Source: Novosphingobium malaysiense (GTDB taxonomy: Bacteria > Pseudomonadota > Alphaproteobacteria > Sphingomonadales > Sphingomonadaceae). From it: DNA of 64,000 nt. The translations under genes and the position numbers were made by a program. The notes under the pieces were generated by a model, which was not told where the DNA came from, did not search any database, and saw only the letters and a list, made by a program, of their open reading frames with translations. Where the stretch lies: NCBI RefSeq assembly GCF_000802225.1, contig NZ_JTDI01000008.1, forward strand, positions 1 through 64,000, given 5' to 3'. Below, piece by piece: positions 14,913 to 23,147 of this stretch (within the stretch, counting starts at the first letter, position 1; each line of letters starts with the position of its first letter).

Positions 14913-17204
14913 TTACCGCATGTCCAGCGTCACGCTTTGCAGGTCGCCGGAGAAAGGCGCCGGGAAGGGATAGTCGGCAACCGGCGAACCGTAATCGGCG
15001 CCCACATCCAGGCCTTCGGTCAGCGAAATGAAGTTTGGCAAGGTCCGCTCGATCGTCCCTTTGCCGACCGGCTTGCCATCGGCGTAGAAGCTGACGACAC
15101 CTCCGGCGCCCTGTTCGCTGGCCTTGCCCGAATAGGCAAAGCGCATTTCCAGCGACTTGGCATTGTCCGGAATGGCGTGGCTTCCCGTGACCCGATAGCG
15201 GTGGATGCCCATCAGGTTGTAGTCGAATACCGGGACGCCATCGCGCAAGTAGAACGCCCAGCCGCCCGACACACCGCCCTGGGTCACGATCATGCCCTTG
15301 TCGGAAGCGTTGAAGGTTCCTTTCGCCGTGGCTGTCCAGGTGCGGTTACGCACGTCGGGGCCGATGAGTTCGGGGTAATTGATCGTGCCGGGATAGAGGA
15401 CGTAGTGGTTGCGATCCTTCGGCTTGGGATTCATACGAGTGCCCACGCGCCAATCGATCGGCAGGACATTGTTGCGTCCCGCCTGCGCCCACCACAGGTC
15501 CTTCATCTGCTGCAGCTTGCCGGGCATCACGTCGGCCAGATCATCGGCCTGCGTGAAGTCCTTGTCGAGATTGTAGAGTTCCCACTTCACGGCGAATGGA
15601 TCGAGGTTGGCGCGATAGGGAATCCACGGGTCGGAGATTTTCGCCGATGCGAACCACCCGTTCGCGAAGATCCCGCGATTGGCCATCATCTCGAAATACT
15701 GAATCTTGCGCACTTCCGGGGTCTTGCCATCGAGGACCACCGGAAGGGCATCCACGCCATCGAGCGGCTTTTGCGGTACCCCGTCTACGCTTTCGGGCAT
15801 TTTCATTCCGGCGGCATCGAGAATCGTCGGCGCAATGTCGATAACGTGGAGGAACTGCGAACGCACGGCGCCGGGATCCTTGATGTGCGAGGGCCACGAG
15901 ACGATCATTGGATTGCGGATGGCGCCGAGGTGGGAAACAACCTGCTTGTAATAGCGAAACGGCGCATCGACCGCCCACGCCCAGCCATAGCTCATGTGAT
16001 TGTCGTAATCGGGCCCGCCGAGCTTGGGCAAATTCTCCGTGGTGACCGCTGCTTCCGCTGCCAGGAAGTTGCCCGGCGCCAGTTCGTTGATCGTCCCGTC
16101 GAGCCCCCCTTCGGCGCTCGCCCCGTTATCACCCAGGATGTAGATGACGAGCGTGTCGCGCGAACCGGATTGCTCCTGGGCCGCCTTGATGACCCGGCCG
16201 ACTTCGTAGTCGGTATGTGCCGAAAAGCCCGCGAAAACTTCCATCTCGCGCGCATAGATCCGCTTCTTCTCGGCGCTCAGCGTATCCCAGGCGGGAATGG
16301 CATCGGGCCGCGGGGTCAGCTTTGCCGTTTGCGGGATCACGCCGAGCTGCTTCTGGCGGGCGAAGGCTTTCTCGCGATAGGCATCCCAGCCATCGTCGAA
16401 CTTGCCCTTGAACTTGGCGATCCACTCCGGCGGCGCATGATGCGGCGCATGGGTCGCGCCGGTCGCCAGATAGAGCAGATAGGGTTTGCCGGGTGCCGTG
16501 GACTGCACCTTGTGCATCCATGCAATAGCCTTGTCCGCCAGGTCCGTGTTCAGGATATAGTCGGGGTCCGTGGACGGCGGCACGGGGGTCGTGTCGTTGT
16601 AGAGGACCGGCGACCATTGATCCGCGCCCCAGCCGTTGAAGCCGTAGAAGTGATCGAAGCCCATTCCCGTGGGCCAGTGATTGAACGGCCCGGCGGGCCC
16701 GGCCTCGCTTACCGGGGTATTGTGGTTCTTGCCAAACCACGCAGTAGCGTATCCCGATTCCTGCAGCACCTTGGCGAATGTCGCCGTTGAAGACGGGATC
16801 ACGCCGGTATAACCGTCATAGCCGGTGGCCATTTCACCGTTGATGCCGAAACCGGCATTGTGGTGATTTCTGCCGGTCAACAGCGCGGCACGCGTGGGCG
16901 AGCAAATGCCTGTCGTGTGGAACCGGGTGAAGCGCAGGCCCTCCTTTGCCAGCGCGTCCATCGCGGGGCTCGGCACAGCGCCGCCAAACGTCCCGAATTG
17001 GCCGTAGCCCACGTCGTCGAGCATGATCAGCACGATGTTGGGCGCATCACTGGACGGGTGCGGGGCAACGGGAGGATGGGAAGGACCACTGTCCTTGAAA
17101 GTCAAGCCGACATCGGTCTGTGCCGGCGCGGCGCCACTCAAGATCGCACCGATGGCAACGAAGGCCGTGGCGCAGACCATCCGCCTTTTCCTGAAACTCG
17201 CCAT
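14913..17204 (-). CDS. Exported arylsulfatase-type sulfatase
   Basis: 763 residues from the ATG read from 17204, chosen because the resulting N-terminus (MASFRKRR, then VCATAFVAIGAILSGAAPAQ) is a signal peptide; an upstream start at 17327 would bury it. Sulfatase motifs are present: metal-binding DD at 63-64, the formylglycine motif C101-S-P-T-R105 followed by AALLTGR, and GDNGAS later. The protein is expected in the periplasm and needs formylglycine-generating enzyme to mature its cysteine. It hydrolyses a sulfate ester, so the substrate of the cluster may arrive sulfated. It is divergent from the alcohol dehydrogenase, with an operator candidate between them. Confidence 0.94.
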   Translation of the reverse strand: MASFRKRRMVCATAFVAIGAILSGAAPAQTDVGLTFKDSGPSHPPVAPHPSSDAPNIVLIMLDDVGYGQFGTFGGAVPSPAMDALAKEGLRFTRFHTTGICSPTRAALLTGRNHHNAGFGINGEMATGYDGYTGVIPSSTATFAKVLQESGYATAWFGKNHNTPVSEAGPAGPFNHWPTGMGFDHFYGFNGWGADQWSPVLYNDTTPVPPSTDPDYILNTDLADKAIAWMHKVQSTAPGKPYLLYLATGATHAPHHAPPEWIAKFKGKFDDGWDAYREKAFARQKQLGVIPQTAKLTPRPDAIPAWDTLSAEKKRIYAREMEVFAGFSAHTDYEVGRVIKAAQEQSGSRDTLVIYILGDNGASAEGGLDGTINELAPGNFLAAEAAVTTENLPKLGGPDYDNHMSYGWAWAVDAPFRYYKQVVSHLGAIRNPMIVSWPSHIKDPGAVRSQFLHVIDIAPTILDAAGMKMPESVDGVPQKPLDGVDALPVVLDGKTPEVRKIQYFEMMANRGIFANGWFASAKISDPWIPYRANLDPFAVKWELYNLDKDFTQADDLADVMPGKLQQMKDLWWAQAGRNNVLPIDWRVGTRMNPKPKDRNHYVLYPGTINYPELIGPDVRNRTWTATAKGTFNASDKGMIVTQGGVSGGWAFYLRDGVPVFDYNLMGIHRYRVTGSHAIPDNAKSLEMRFAYSGKASEQGAGGVVSFYADGKPVGKGTIERTLPNFISLTEGLDVGADYGSPVADYPFPAPFSGDLQSVTLDMR

Positions 17205-17540
17205 ATCCAACTTCCCCTGTGGCCATCCGTCCAGACGGCATCTTTTGGTTTTGCCGACAGCGGCCCGACCTAGAAACCGGACAAGCGCCACGGGATCACG
17301 GACAAGGCGTCGCCCCTGCGAATGCACAGGCGCTCACCCCCTGCTTTTCAGCCCGCAATTATTGACCGATCGAAGCGCAGGGCAACCGCAAGCACCGCGC
17401 CCAAGGCGCTTATCGTTTATGCGATAGGATGCGCTGCGGCTTGCTCCGGGGCGATGCCTTCATATTCGTCAGTTGGCAGACCCGAACGGAAACGGCCTTG
17501 ACCGAGCCGGTTCCCGACCGGCATTTCAGGGAGAAACGGG
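17205..17540. other. 336-bp divergent promoter region, sulfatase / alcohol dehydrogenase
   Basis: No gene was found here. It holds the ribosome-binding sites of both flanking genes (CAGGGAGAAACGGG before 17541; AGGGGAAG before the sulfatase) and the palindrome at 17410-17427. Confidence 0.7.
17410..17427. promoter_or_regulatory. Cluster operator candidate TTATCG-TTTATG-CGATAG
   Basis: TTATCGTTTATGCGATAG has a perfect ATCG-N6-CGAT core at 17412-17425 with flanking T/A pairs. It lies 114 bases upstream of the alcohol dehydrogenase and 206 bases upstream of the sulfatase start. Confidence 0.65.
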
Positions 17541-18584
17541 ATGAAAGCCGCCATATTCAAGAAGGTAGGACACCCCCTTTCGATCGAAGACGTCGCCATG
17601 CCCGAACCCGCCAGCGGCGAATTGCTACTCAAGGTGGAGGCCTGCGGCGTCTGCGCCTCGGACACCCATGCCGCAGCCGTGCCGGGATACCTGCAGGACG
17701 GCACTATCCTCGGCCACGAATTCGTCGGCGAAGTCGTGGCGATCGGCCCCGGTGTCTCGGGCTGGCAGATCGGGCAGCGCGCCACGGCCATGCCCCACGC
17801 CAGTTGCGGTCAATGCGAAGCCTGCGCGAAAGGGGAATTCCAGCGCTGCAGAAACCTGCGCTACCTGGGGTTCACGCTCGATACCGCCGGTGCCTATGCC
17901 CAGTTCGTGCGCGTCCGGGCCGATTGCAGCGTGCCGGTGGGCAAGACGGTATCCACGCGCGATGCCGCCATGATCGAACCTCTCGCGGTGGGATACGATA
18001 CCGCCCGCCGCGCGCGCATCACGCCGGAGGACAGCGTCCTTATCGCCGGGGCCGGCCCGATCGGCCTCACCATCGCGTTGTGGGCCCGCCATCTGGGCGC
18101 GGCGGACGTGGTGGTTAGCGATCTGGTGGACGCCCGCCTCGACGTGGCCAGGCAGGTCGGCGCCTCGGCGGTGATCAACCCCCAGCGCGAGGAACGCGTG
18201 AGCGCGGCCTTCGAACGCGCGACGGGCAAGGCAGCGCCCGACGTCATCATCGAGGCAGTCGGCGCGCCCGGGATGATCCAGCATTGCATCGACATTGCCG
18301 GCTACGGCACGCGCATCGCCGTTGTCGGTGTCTGCATGCATCCCGACACGTTCAAACCGGCCACGGCCATCCGCAAGGCCGTCGAATTGATATTCTGCAT
18401 GGGTTACGACCGGGCGGACTGGATCGACATCATTTCGCTGCTCGAGCGCAAGGTCATCGATCCCTCCCCGATCGTCACCGCGCAAATCGGCTTCGACGAA
18501 TTCCCCGATCGGTTCGAGGCTCTGAAGTTGCCGGGGAGCGACTTGAAGGTCCTGCTTACCCCGGACATGCCGGCGGGCACGTAA
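17541..18584 (+). CDS. Zinc-dependent alcohol dehydrogenase (MDR family)
   Basis: A 347-residue medium-chain dehydrogenase. Catalytic-zinc ligands are C38 (ACGVCASD) and H59-E60 (LGHE). A structural zinc site is complete, with cysteines 89, 92, 95 and 103. The cofactor Rossmann motif GAGPIGL and the following acidic strand end (VVSDLVDARLD) point to NAD preference. It oxidises a secondary or primary alcohol. Its context, divergent from a sulfatase, suggests desulfation releases an alcohol which this enzyme oxidises (inference). The stop codon lies inside a hairpin that separates it from the converging PF10118 gene. Confidence 0.95.
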   Translation: MKAAIFKKVGHPLSIEDVAMPEPASGELLLKVEACGVCASDTHAAAVPGYLQDGTILGHEFVGEVVAIGPGVSGWQIGQRATAMPHASCGQCEACAKGEFQRCRNLRYLGFTLDTAGAYAQFVRVRADCSVPVGKTVSTRDAAMIEPLAVGYDTARRARITPEDSVLIAGAGPIGLTIALWARHLGAADVVVSDLVDARLDVARQVGASAVINPQREERVSAAFERATGKAAPDVIIEAVGAPGMIQHCIDIAGYGTRIAVVGVCMHPDTFKPATAIRKAVELIFCMGYDRADWIDIISLLERKVIDPSPIVTAQIGFDEFPDRFEALKLPGSDLKVLLTPDMPAGT

Positions 18585-18602
18585 CGCCCGGTCACGTGCC
18601 CG
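18574..18602. terminator. Hairpin over the alcohol dehydrogenase stop codon
   Basis: Nine-base arms CGGGCACGT (18574-18582) and ACGTGCCCG (18594-18602) enclose an 11-base loop, and the TAA stop starts at the arm end. It lies between converging genes and has no T-run. Confidence 0.45.
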
Positions 18603-18612
18603 CCCGCGTGGA

Positions 18613-19488
18613 TCAGGCGCCGGCGGCCTGCTGCGATCCGCCGGCAGCCCAGTCGCCACCCTTCTCGAAATGGCGCAGATATTCGTAGAGGCCCTTGGGT
18701 TCGGGCTTCTTGGCCGGATCGTACCAAGGCAGGAAATTCGCCAGAAGCGGCGCGACAAATGCCCGGCGGTTGAACTTGTTGAAGGCCTTCGTGTCCTTGC
18801 GAAGCTGCTCCTTCTCGGCGGGAGACATGCGCTCCATTTCCACCTCGCGCATGTACTTGACCGCCTTGCTGGAGAACCCGCGCAAGTGCCACATCGCGAA
18901 GATCAGGCCGCCCAACCGGTAGAAATAGCCGTTGAAGATGCGGTTCCAGAACCCTTGGCAATAGATCGCCTTGAAGAACTGGTAGCAGACCTCGCGGTGC
19001 TCGAATTCCTCGGCCATGTGCCACTTCCACAGACGGATCGCGGCATTGTCGAGGCCACCGACCATCTCCTCGCTCTTTTCGAACCACAGGCTGCCCGCGA
19101 CCGCGCCCAGCGATTCAAAGCCATCGGCATAGGCAAGACACCATTTGAGGGATTTGGTCTTCCTGAACCGTTCAAGGTCAGCGGCCAGGCCCGCTTCAAG
19201 TTCCGCGAGCTTCGGGAACCCGGCATCGACCATGAGCTTGTTGAATGTGCGATGCTGGCGGAAATGCTGCGATTCCTGCGCAATGAACTTTTCAGCGTCC
19301 GCTTTCAACCATGCATATTTCTGCGGCAATTTCGGCATGGCTTCGCGCAGCAGCTTTATGAGCCATGGTTCGACAGGAGACGGAATGATTGCCGTCGCAT
19401 TCCTGTCCTGGCTGAAAGCCATGTTGTGTGACCAGTAGAATTTGAAGTCCGAGAAATCGAATTTCGGGTAGCGAACGATCATGCCCAT
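18613..19488 (-). CDS. PF10118-type predicted metal-dependent hydrolase
   Basis: 291 residues from the ATG read from 19488 (MGMIVRYPKFDF), chosen for its strong GGAGGAGG site eight bases upstream; a start 13 codons earlier (19527) is possible. The protein is helical with two ExxH motifs, QESQHFRQH and EEFEHREV, separated by about 90 residues, which suggests a ferritin-like di-iron site. This matches the uncharacterised family called metal-dependent hydrolase (PF10118), common in sphingomonads and mycobacteria. The family's reaction is not established; a di-iron oxygenase is as plausible as a hydrolase. It follows the MarR gene on the same strand. Confidence 0.8.
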   Translation of the reverse strand: MGMIVRYPKFDFSDFKFYWSHNMAFSQDRNATAIIPSPVEPWLIKLLREAMPKLPQKYAWLKADAEKFIAQESQHFRQHRTFNKLMVDAGFPKLAELEAGLAADLERFRKTKSLKWCLAYADGFESLGAVAGSLWFEKSEEMVGGLDNAAIRLWKWHMAEEFEHREVCYQFFKAIYCQGFWNRIFNGYFYRLGGLIFAMWHLRGFSSKAVKYMREVEMERMSPAEKEQLRKDTKAFNKFNRRAFVAPLLANFLPWYDPAKKPEPKGLYEYLRHFEKGGDWAAGGSQQAAGA

Positions 19489-19562
19489 GGACAATGCCTC
19501 CTCCAGTACGACCTTTGCGATCATCATAATCCAGAGGCTCCTGCAGCAGGAAGGAGTTTTCC

Positions 19563-19586
19563 TTTAAACCCTAAAGCAAGTTTAAA
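19563..19586. promoter_or_regulatory. Inverted repeat TTTAAAC-N10-GTTTAAA upstream of the PF10118 gene
   Basis: Arms at 19563-19569 and 19580-19586 lie in the short gap between the MarR stop and the PF10118 start. A 24-bp AT-rich pseudopalindrome fits a MarR-type operator, but it could also terminate the MarR transcript. Confidence 0.45.
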
Positions 19587-19588
19587 AA

Positions 19589-20119
19589 TCAATATTTTGC
19601 GAAGTGTCTTCTCATTTCCACGCTCAAATTCCCGAGCAGCGACTCAAGCGCATTGCGGTCCTCTACCGGAAGCTTTCGCAAGGAACGGGCAAACTTGCCC
19701 TTTGCTGCGACCATGGCCAAAATCCGGTGCGCCAGTTCCGCTCCGTCCGGTGTCAGCCGCAAGACCACGATCCGCCTGTCCTTTGCATCCTCTTCCCGCA
19801 TCAGCAGTCCACGCTGCTGCAGTTTTGCAACCTTGAGCGACACGGCTGCCGGGGACACCAAGAGAATGCGCGCCACGTCCGAAGGCCGCAGGTTTCTACC
19901 CTCCTCGATCAGGACGACCGCAATCACAAAGAGGTCGGATGGCGTAAGATCGTAGCGCTTAAGCAAATCTTCGAGATCGGCCATTATCATATGCGACAGC
20001 GCGACAATGTACCACATGACACCGGCATGCATGGTGTCAATGCCCCGCTCATCGGCTTTGAAGACGTCACGGTAGTGCCGGATGGCATCGATTGCCGTGT
20101 TGCGCGAACCTGAGGTCAT
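19589..20119 (-). CDS. MarR-family transcriptional regulator
   Basis: 176 residues from the ATG read from 20119 (MTSGSRNTAIDA); upstream in-frame codons look non-coding in composition. The winged helix is clear: LTPSDLFVIAVVLIEEGRNLRPSDVARILLVSPAAVSLKVAKLQQRGLL, then the basic wing REEDAKDRRIVVLRLTPDG. MarR proteins bind 16-20 bp pseudopalindromes and often respond to aromatic- or acyl-CoA ligands. Among the five regulators in the window this family best fits the 18-bp ATCG-N6-CGAT operators by size and symmetry; that match is inference only. Confidence 0.92.
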   Translation of the reverse strand: MTSGSRNTAIDAIRHYRDVFKADERGIDTMHAGVMWYIVALSHMIMADLEDLLKRYDLTPSDLFVIAVVLIEEGRNLRPSDVARILLVSPAAVSLKVAKLQQRGLLMREEDAKDRRIVVLRLTPDGAELAHRILAMVAAKGKFARSLRKLPVEDRNALESLLGNLSVEMRRHFAKY

Positions 20120-20277
20120 GAAAGGTTTGGTATCCTCTGCAGAACCCCATGGGCAACTGTCGATTGCAGACACGCGGCCAACTTTCCGCACCGGGTTCGA
20201 GCTGCATGGTTTAATCCACTGAGCGAGCAGCGGCCATCCCGACGACGGGCGTGGAGAATCCGGCAGACGACCGCGAC

Positions 20278-20310
20278 GTTTGCCCCCTGCTGGCAGGCAG
20301 GAGGGCAAAC
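20278..20310 (-). terminator. Hairpin downstream of the TonB-dependent receptor
   Basis: GTTTGCCC (20278-20285) pairs with GGGCAAAC (20303-20310), and an inner CCTGC/GCAGG stem surrounds TGGCAG. It lies 14 bases after the receptor stop on the minus strand. There is no T-run, so strength is uncertain. Confidence 0.5.
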
Positions 20311-20323
20311 GATCAACGCATGA

Positions 20324-22831
20324 TCAGAAATTAAAGCGGAGCGACGAGGAAATGGTGCGACCGTAGAGAGTACGAGCGCTCACCACTCCCGTTGCAGGGA
20401 TCGAGCCTTCCAGCACGTCCGTTATCGCCAGGACGTCGAAGAGGTTGCTGGCATTCATGGACCATACGATGTTTTCGGCCAGTCGATACTGCACGAAGGC
20501 CCCCACGGTCGTGTATGCAGGCAGACGAAGCTTGTTCACGTCCTGCGCGTAACTGCCGGTAGTTCCCACGACGCTCGCGCCGACCACGAACTTGCCGGAA
20601 TCATACTGCGGCACCAGCTGATAAATGAACTTTGCCTGATGTCGCGGCGTATTGCCGACGAAGTCGGGATGGTTCTTGTCGGCGGTAATCTCCGCATGCG
20701 TGAGGGTCGCCCCGGCATTGACGCTGAAGCCCCCCCGCCGCCAGCTGCCTTCGAGCTCCGCGCCATAGGCCCGGTAGGAACGCGAAACGAGCTCAAAGTA
20801 GGTTCCCGATGCATCATTGACCAGCTGGGTATTCGTCTCGTCTACATTGGCGAGAAAACCCGTCAGGTTCAGCGATACACTCCCGGTGCGGTACTTGAAG
20901 CCACCTTCCAGCTGACGAACCGGGTTATAGGCTGCGCTCTTTTCAGCCAGGCTGCCATCGGCGGCATTGATGGCCGGTGAGAACAGGATGCGTTCGGCAC
21001 TGGCCCTGGCACCGCGACTGTAGCGGGCGAACAGGGAGAAGGTCTCGGCGACGCGGAAATTCGCGCTCAAAGAATAGGAGAGGTAATCGTACTTGTAATC
21101 GACAGGATCCCCGCTCGATGTCGGAAAATGGCGCACCACTGTCTCGGCGTAGGATGACGGCACGCCGTCGCCATTGATGTCTACGAAGTACGCGTCGCTG
21201 GAGCCATCAGCCGATGTGGTGCCGCGCACTTTTCCCATGTCATAGCGAATGCTGCCGCCGACCGCGAGGCGGCCCTTGTGGAAGTTGAACGAGCCATAGG
21301 GCGCATTCACGCTATATTCGACATCATAGGAACGCTGGTATCCTGGCGTGAGGGAGCCATATGCAAGAATCCCGCCTTGGGTAACCGGGAAACCGTTCGC
21401 CGCAGTAATGTCTACGAGCCGCGAATCGCCGCCGCCAACGACGTCCTGAACAACCGATGTCAGCAGCCAGTCATACTTCAGCGCTTGCCAGGAATGATAC
21501 CAGCCACCGGTTAGCGTCAGCCGTCCGCCGCCGATCTCCCAGACCTTGCTGCCGCGGAAGTCGTTTATCGCGTTGGAAAAGTCATTGAGAACAAGGTCGC
21601 TGGGAACAGTCAATGCAAGCAAGCCATTACCGTTGAGCGCGCTCGGGTTGGCGATCACCTCGCCCGCATTCTCGCCTTGTGCATAGCTGACGGTCGCGCC
21701 CGGTCCGCCAAAGGTTGCAGCAAGTGCAGAAGCCGGCAGGTAGAGAATTTGGGAAGCGCCGTTGATGTCGCCGGCGGTGTCGGAATAGCGGAATTTATCC
21801 GTAAAGGTCCAGCCGTCCACGCCGAACTTGGTCTCGAACCCCAGGGAATTCGACTTGACTCGGTTGCCGTCGTGGATGTTGAAGCGCTTGAGGTTATTGT
21901 TGGAATCGAAAGAAACGAACGATGACAGGTACTGCGAGTAGGAACTGTCATTCTTGACGTTCATATTCGCAACACTCTTGAAGCTCGGATTTTCATTCGT
22001 ACCATTAACGACAAGTGGACTGGGGTAATACTGCGGAAATCTGTCATTGAGCATCTTGGCGTAAATGCGCAGATGTCCGCCAGCCGCGAACTCTTTGGTC
22101 ATGTTGAACTTGACCTGCCCGCCACGATAGGAATTGTATCCGGTGCTCCGTGGCCCTTCCCCCGAACGGAAGTATCCGCCCACGTGAAAACGCAGCGTGT
22201 CGCTGATGCGCGCACCGTAATCTACGTCCAGCCGGTACATTTCGTAATCAAGGCCGCTGCTCAACTGGACCGAGCCGCCTTCGACTTCTCCCGTCTTTTC
22301 AATCAGATTGATAATGCCGCCTGGGGCGTTCGATGCAAATGTGGAAGCGGAACCGCCACGGATGGCCTGAACGCCCGCCAGGTTCAGGTCGACGCGCATG
22401 AGATTGTCCGGGCCGAAAGATTGAACATCGCCGAATTCAAGAACGGGAAGCCCATTTTCCTGCAGCTGAATATACTTGGCGCCGTCAGAAACGAGCGGCA
22501 GTCCACGAACCGTGTAGGCATTGTTGCCATCGCCGGCGTAGGCTTCCGAGCGGATGCCCGGAATGAGACGGAACAGTTCAGCAAGCGAACGGGGCGCTAC
22601 CTTGTTGATCTCGGTTTCGACTACGGTGCTGGTGGAGACCGCTGTGTCGAGGGCATCGCGCGCGCGGGCCACACCGGTATTGAAAGCCGGTCGACGTGCG
22701 GGCTTCACGGATTCATCCGCTGATGCCACCTCTTCGGCTGCCCCCGTCTGTGCGCCATCAGCGCTCGCGGCAAAAGCCGGATGACCATAAGCAAGTGCAG
22801 CTGCAGTACAAAACAAGTAAGAAAACTTCAT
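20324..22831 (-). CDS. TonB-dependent outer-membrane receptor
   Basis: An 835-residue receptor. Residues 1-22 are a signal peptide (ending AYGHPAFAAS). A plug domain follows, with SLAELFRLIPGIRSEAYAG, YTVRGLPLVSDGAKYIQLQ, and the typical RGGSASTFASNAPGGIINLI around 150-175. The rest is a beta-barrel ending GRTISSSLRFNF, with the C-terminal phenylalanine used for outer-membrane assembly. In sphingomonads such receptors import large or poorly soluble carbon sources as well as iron chelates. Its place within the catabolic cluster suggests it imports the cluster substrate. It is monocistronic, with a GATAGG inverted repeat 91 bases upstream of the start. Confidence 0.95.
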   Translation of the reverse strand: MKFSYLFCTAAALAYGHPAFAASADGAQTGAAEEVASADESVKPARRPAFNTGVARARDALDTAVSTSTVVETEINKVAPRSLAELFRLIPGIRSEAYAGDGNNAYTVRGLPLVSDGAKYIQLQENGLPVLEFGDVQSFGPDNLMRVDLNLAGVQAIRGGSASTFASNAPGGIINLIEKTGEVEGGSVQLSSGLDYEMYRLDVDYGARISDTLRFHVGGYFRSGEGPRSTGYNSYRGGQVKFNMTKEFAAGGHLRIYAKMLNDRFPQYYPSPLVVNGTNENPSFKSVANMNVKNDSSYSQYLSSFVSFDSNNNLKRFNIHDGNRVKSNSLGFETKFGVDGWTFTDKFRYSDTAGDINGASQILYLPASALAATFGGPGATVSYAQGENAGEVIANPSALNGNGLLALTVPSDLVLNDFSNAINDFRGSKVWEIGGGRLTLTGGWYHSWQALKYDWLLTSVVQDVVGGGDSRLVDITAANGFPVTQGGILAYGSLTPGYQRSYDVEYSVNAPYGSFNFHKGRLAVGGSIRYDMGKVRGTTSADGSSDAYFVDINGDGVPSSYAETVVRHFPTSSGDPVDYKYDYLSYSLSANFRVAETFSLFARYSRGARASAERILFSPAINAADGSLAEKSAAYNPVRQLEGGFKYRTGSVSLNLTGFLANVDETNTQLVNDASGTYFELVSRSYRAYGAELEGSWRRGGFSVNAGATLTHAEITADKNHPDFVGNTPRHQAKFIYQLVPQYDSGKFVVGASVVGTTGSYAQDVNKLRLPAYTTVGAFVQYRLAENIVWSMNASNLFDVLAITDVLEGSIPATGVVSARTLYGRTISSSLRFNF

Positions 22832-22921
22832 TCGCGACCCTTTCCCTCATTTAAAAGATCGCGCTGTCCGTATGAGCCGACAGGTAAAAATAGACTTTAT
22901 AATGGTATAACAAGTACTGCT

Positions 22922-22941
22922 GATAGGTGGTAGCCCCTATC
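22922..22941. promoter_or_regulatory. Inverted repeat GATAGG...CCTATC upstream of the receptor
   Basis: GATAGGTGGTAGCCCCTATC has six-base arms around eight bases, and flanking T and A extend the arms by one. A very similar repeat (GATAGGTG...CCCCTATC) occurs at 31394-31414 before the crotonase at 30563-31369. This is a second shared motif, distinct from ATCG-N6-CGAT. Confidence 0.5.
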
Positions 22942-23082
22942 ATCTTGAGCGCCAGCCACATCCCATCGGCGCGACGCAGCGCGCTTCGAAAACGGCGTCC
23001 CACAACCCTTGCTGCCAGCCGGGCTCAAAATCTCCAGCCCGGCGGCATCACTCTCCATTTTCCATCGGGCGCAGCACAGCAA

Positions 23083-23111
23083 CGGGGCGCGAACAAGACG
23101 TCCGCGCCCCG
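23083..23111 (-). terminator. Hairpin downstream of the fadB-like gene
   Basis: CGGGGCGCG (23083-23091) pairs with CGCGCCCCG (23103-23111) around 11 bases. It lies 36 bases after the minus-strand stop at 23148. The T-run is poor. Confidence 0.5.
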
Positions 23112-23147
23112 AGAATTTGTCCAGGTCTCACTTCATCGCGGCCGAGG

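Larger units (their letters stand above)
22832..23147. other. 316-bp intergenic region, receptor promoter and end of fadB-like gene
   Basis: No gene was seen. It carries the receptor promoter with the inverted repeat at 22922-22941 and a GC hairpin at 23083-23111. Confidence 0.7.

Noticed and set aside
14937..16790. 617-codon plus-strand frame over the sulfatase
   Set aside because: Antisense shadow of the sulfatase, which has complete motifs and a signal peptide.
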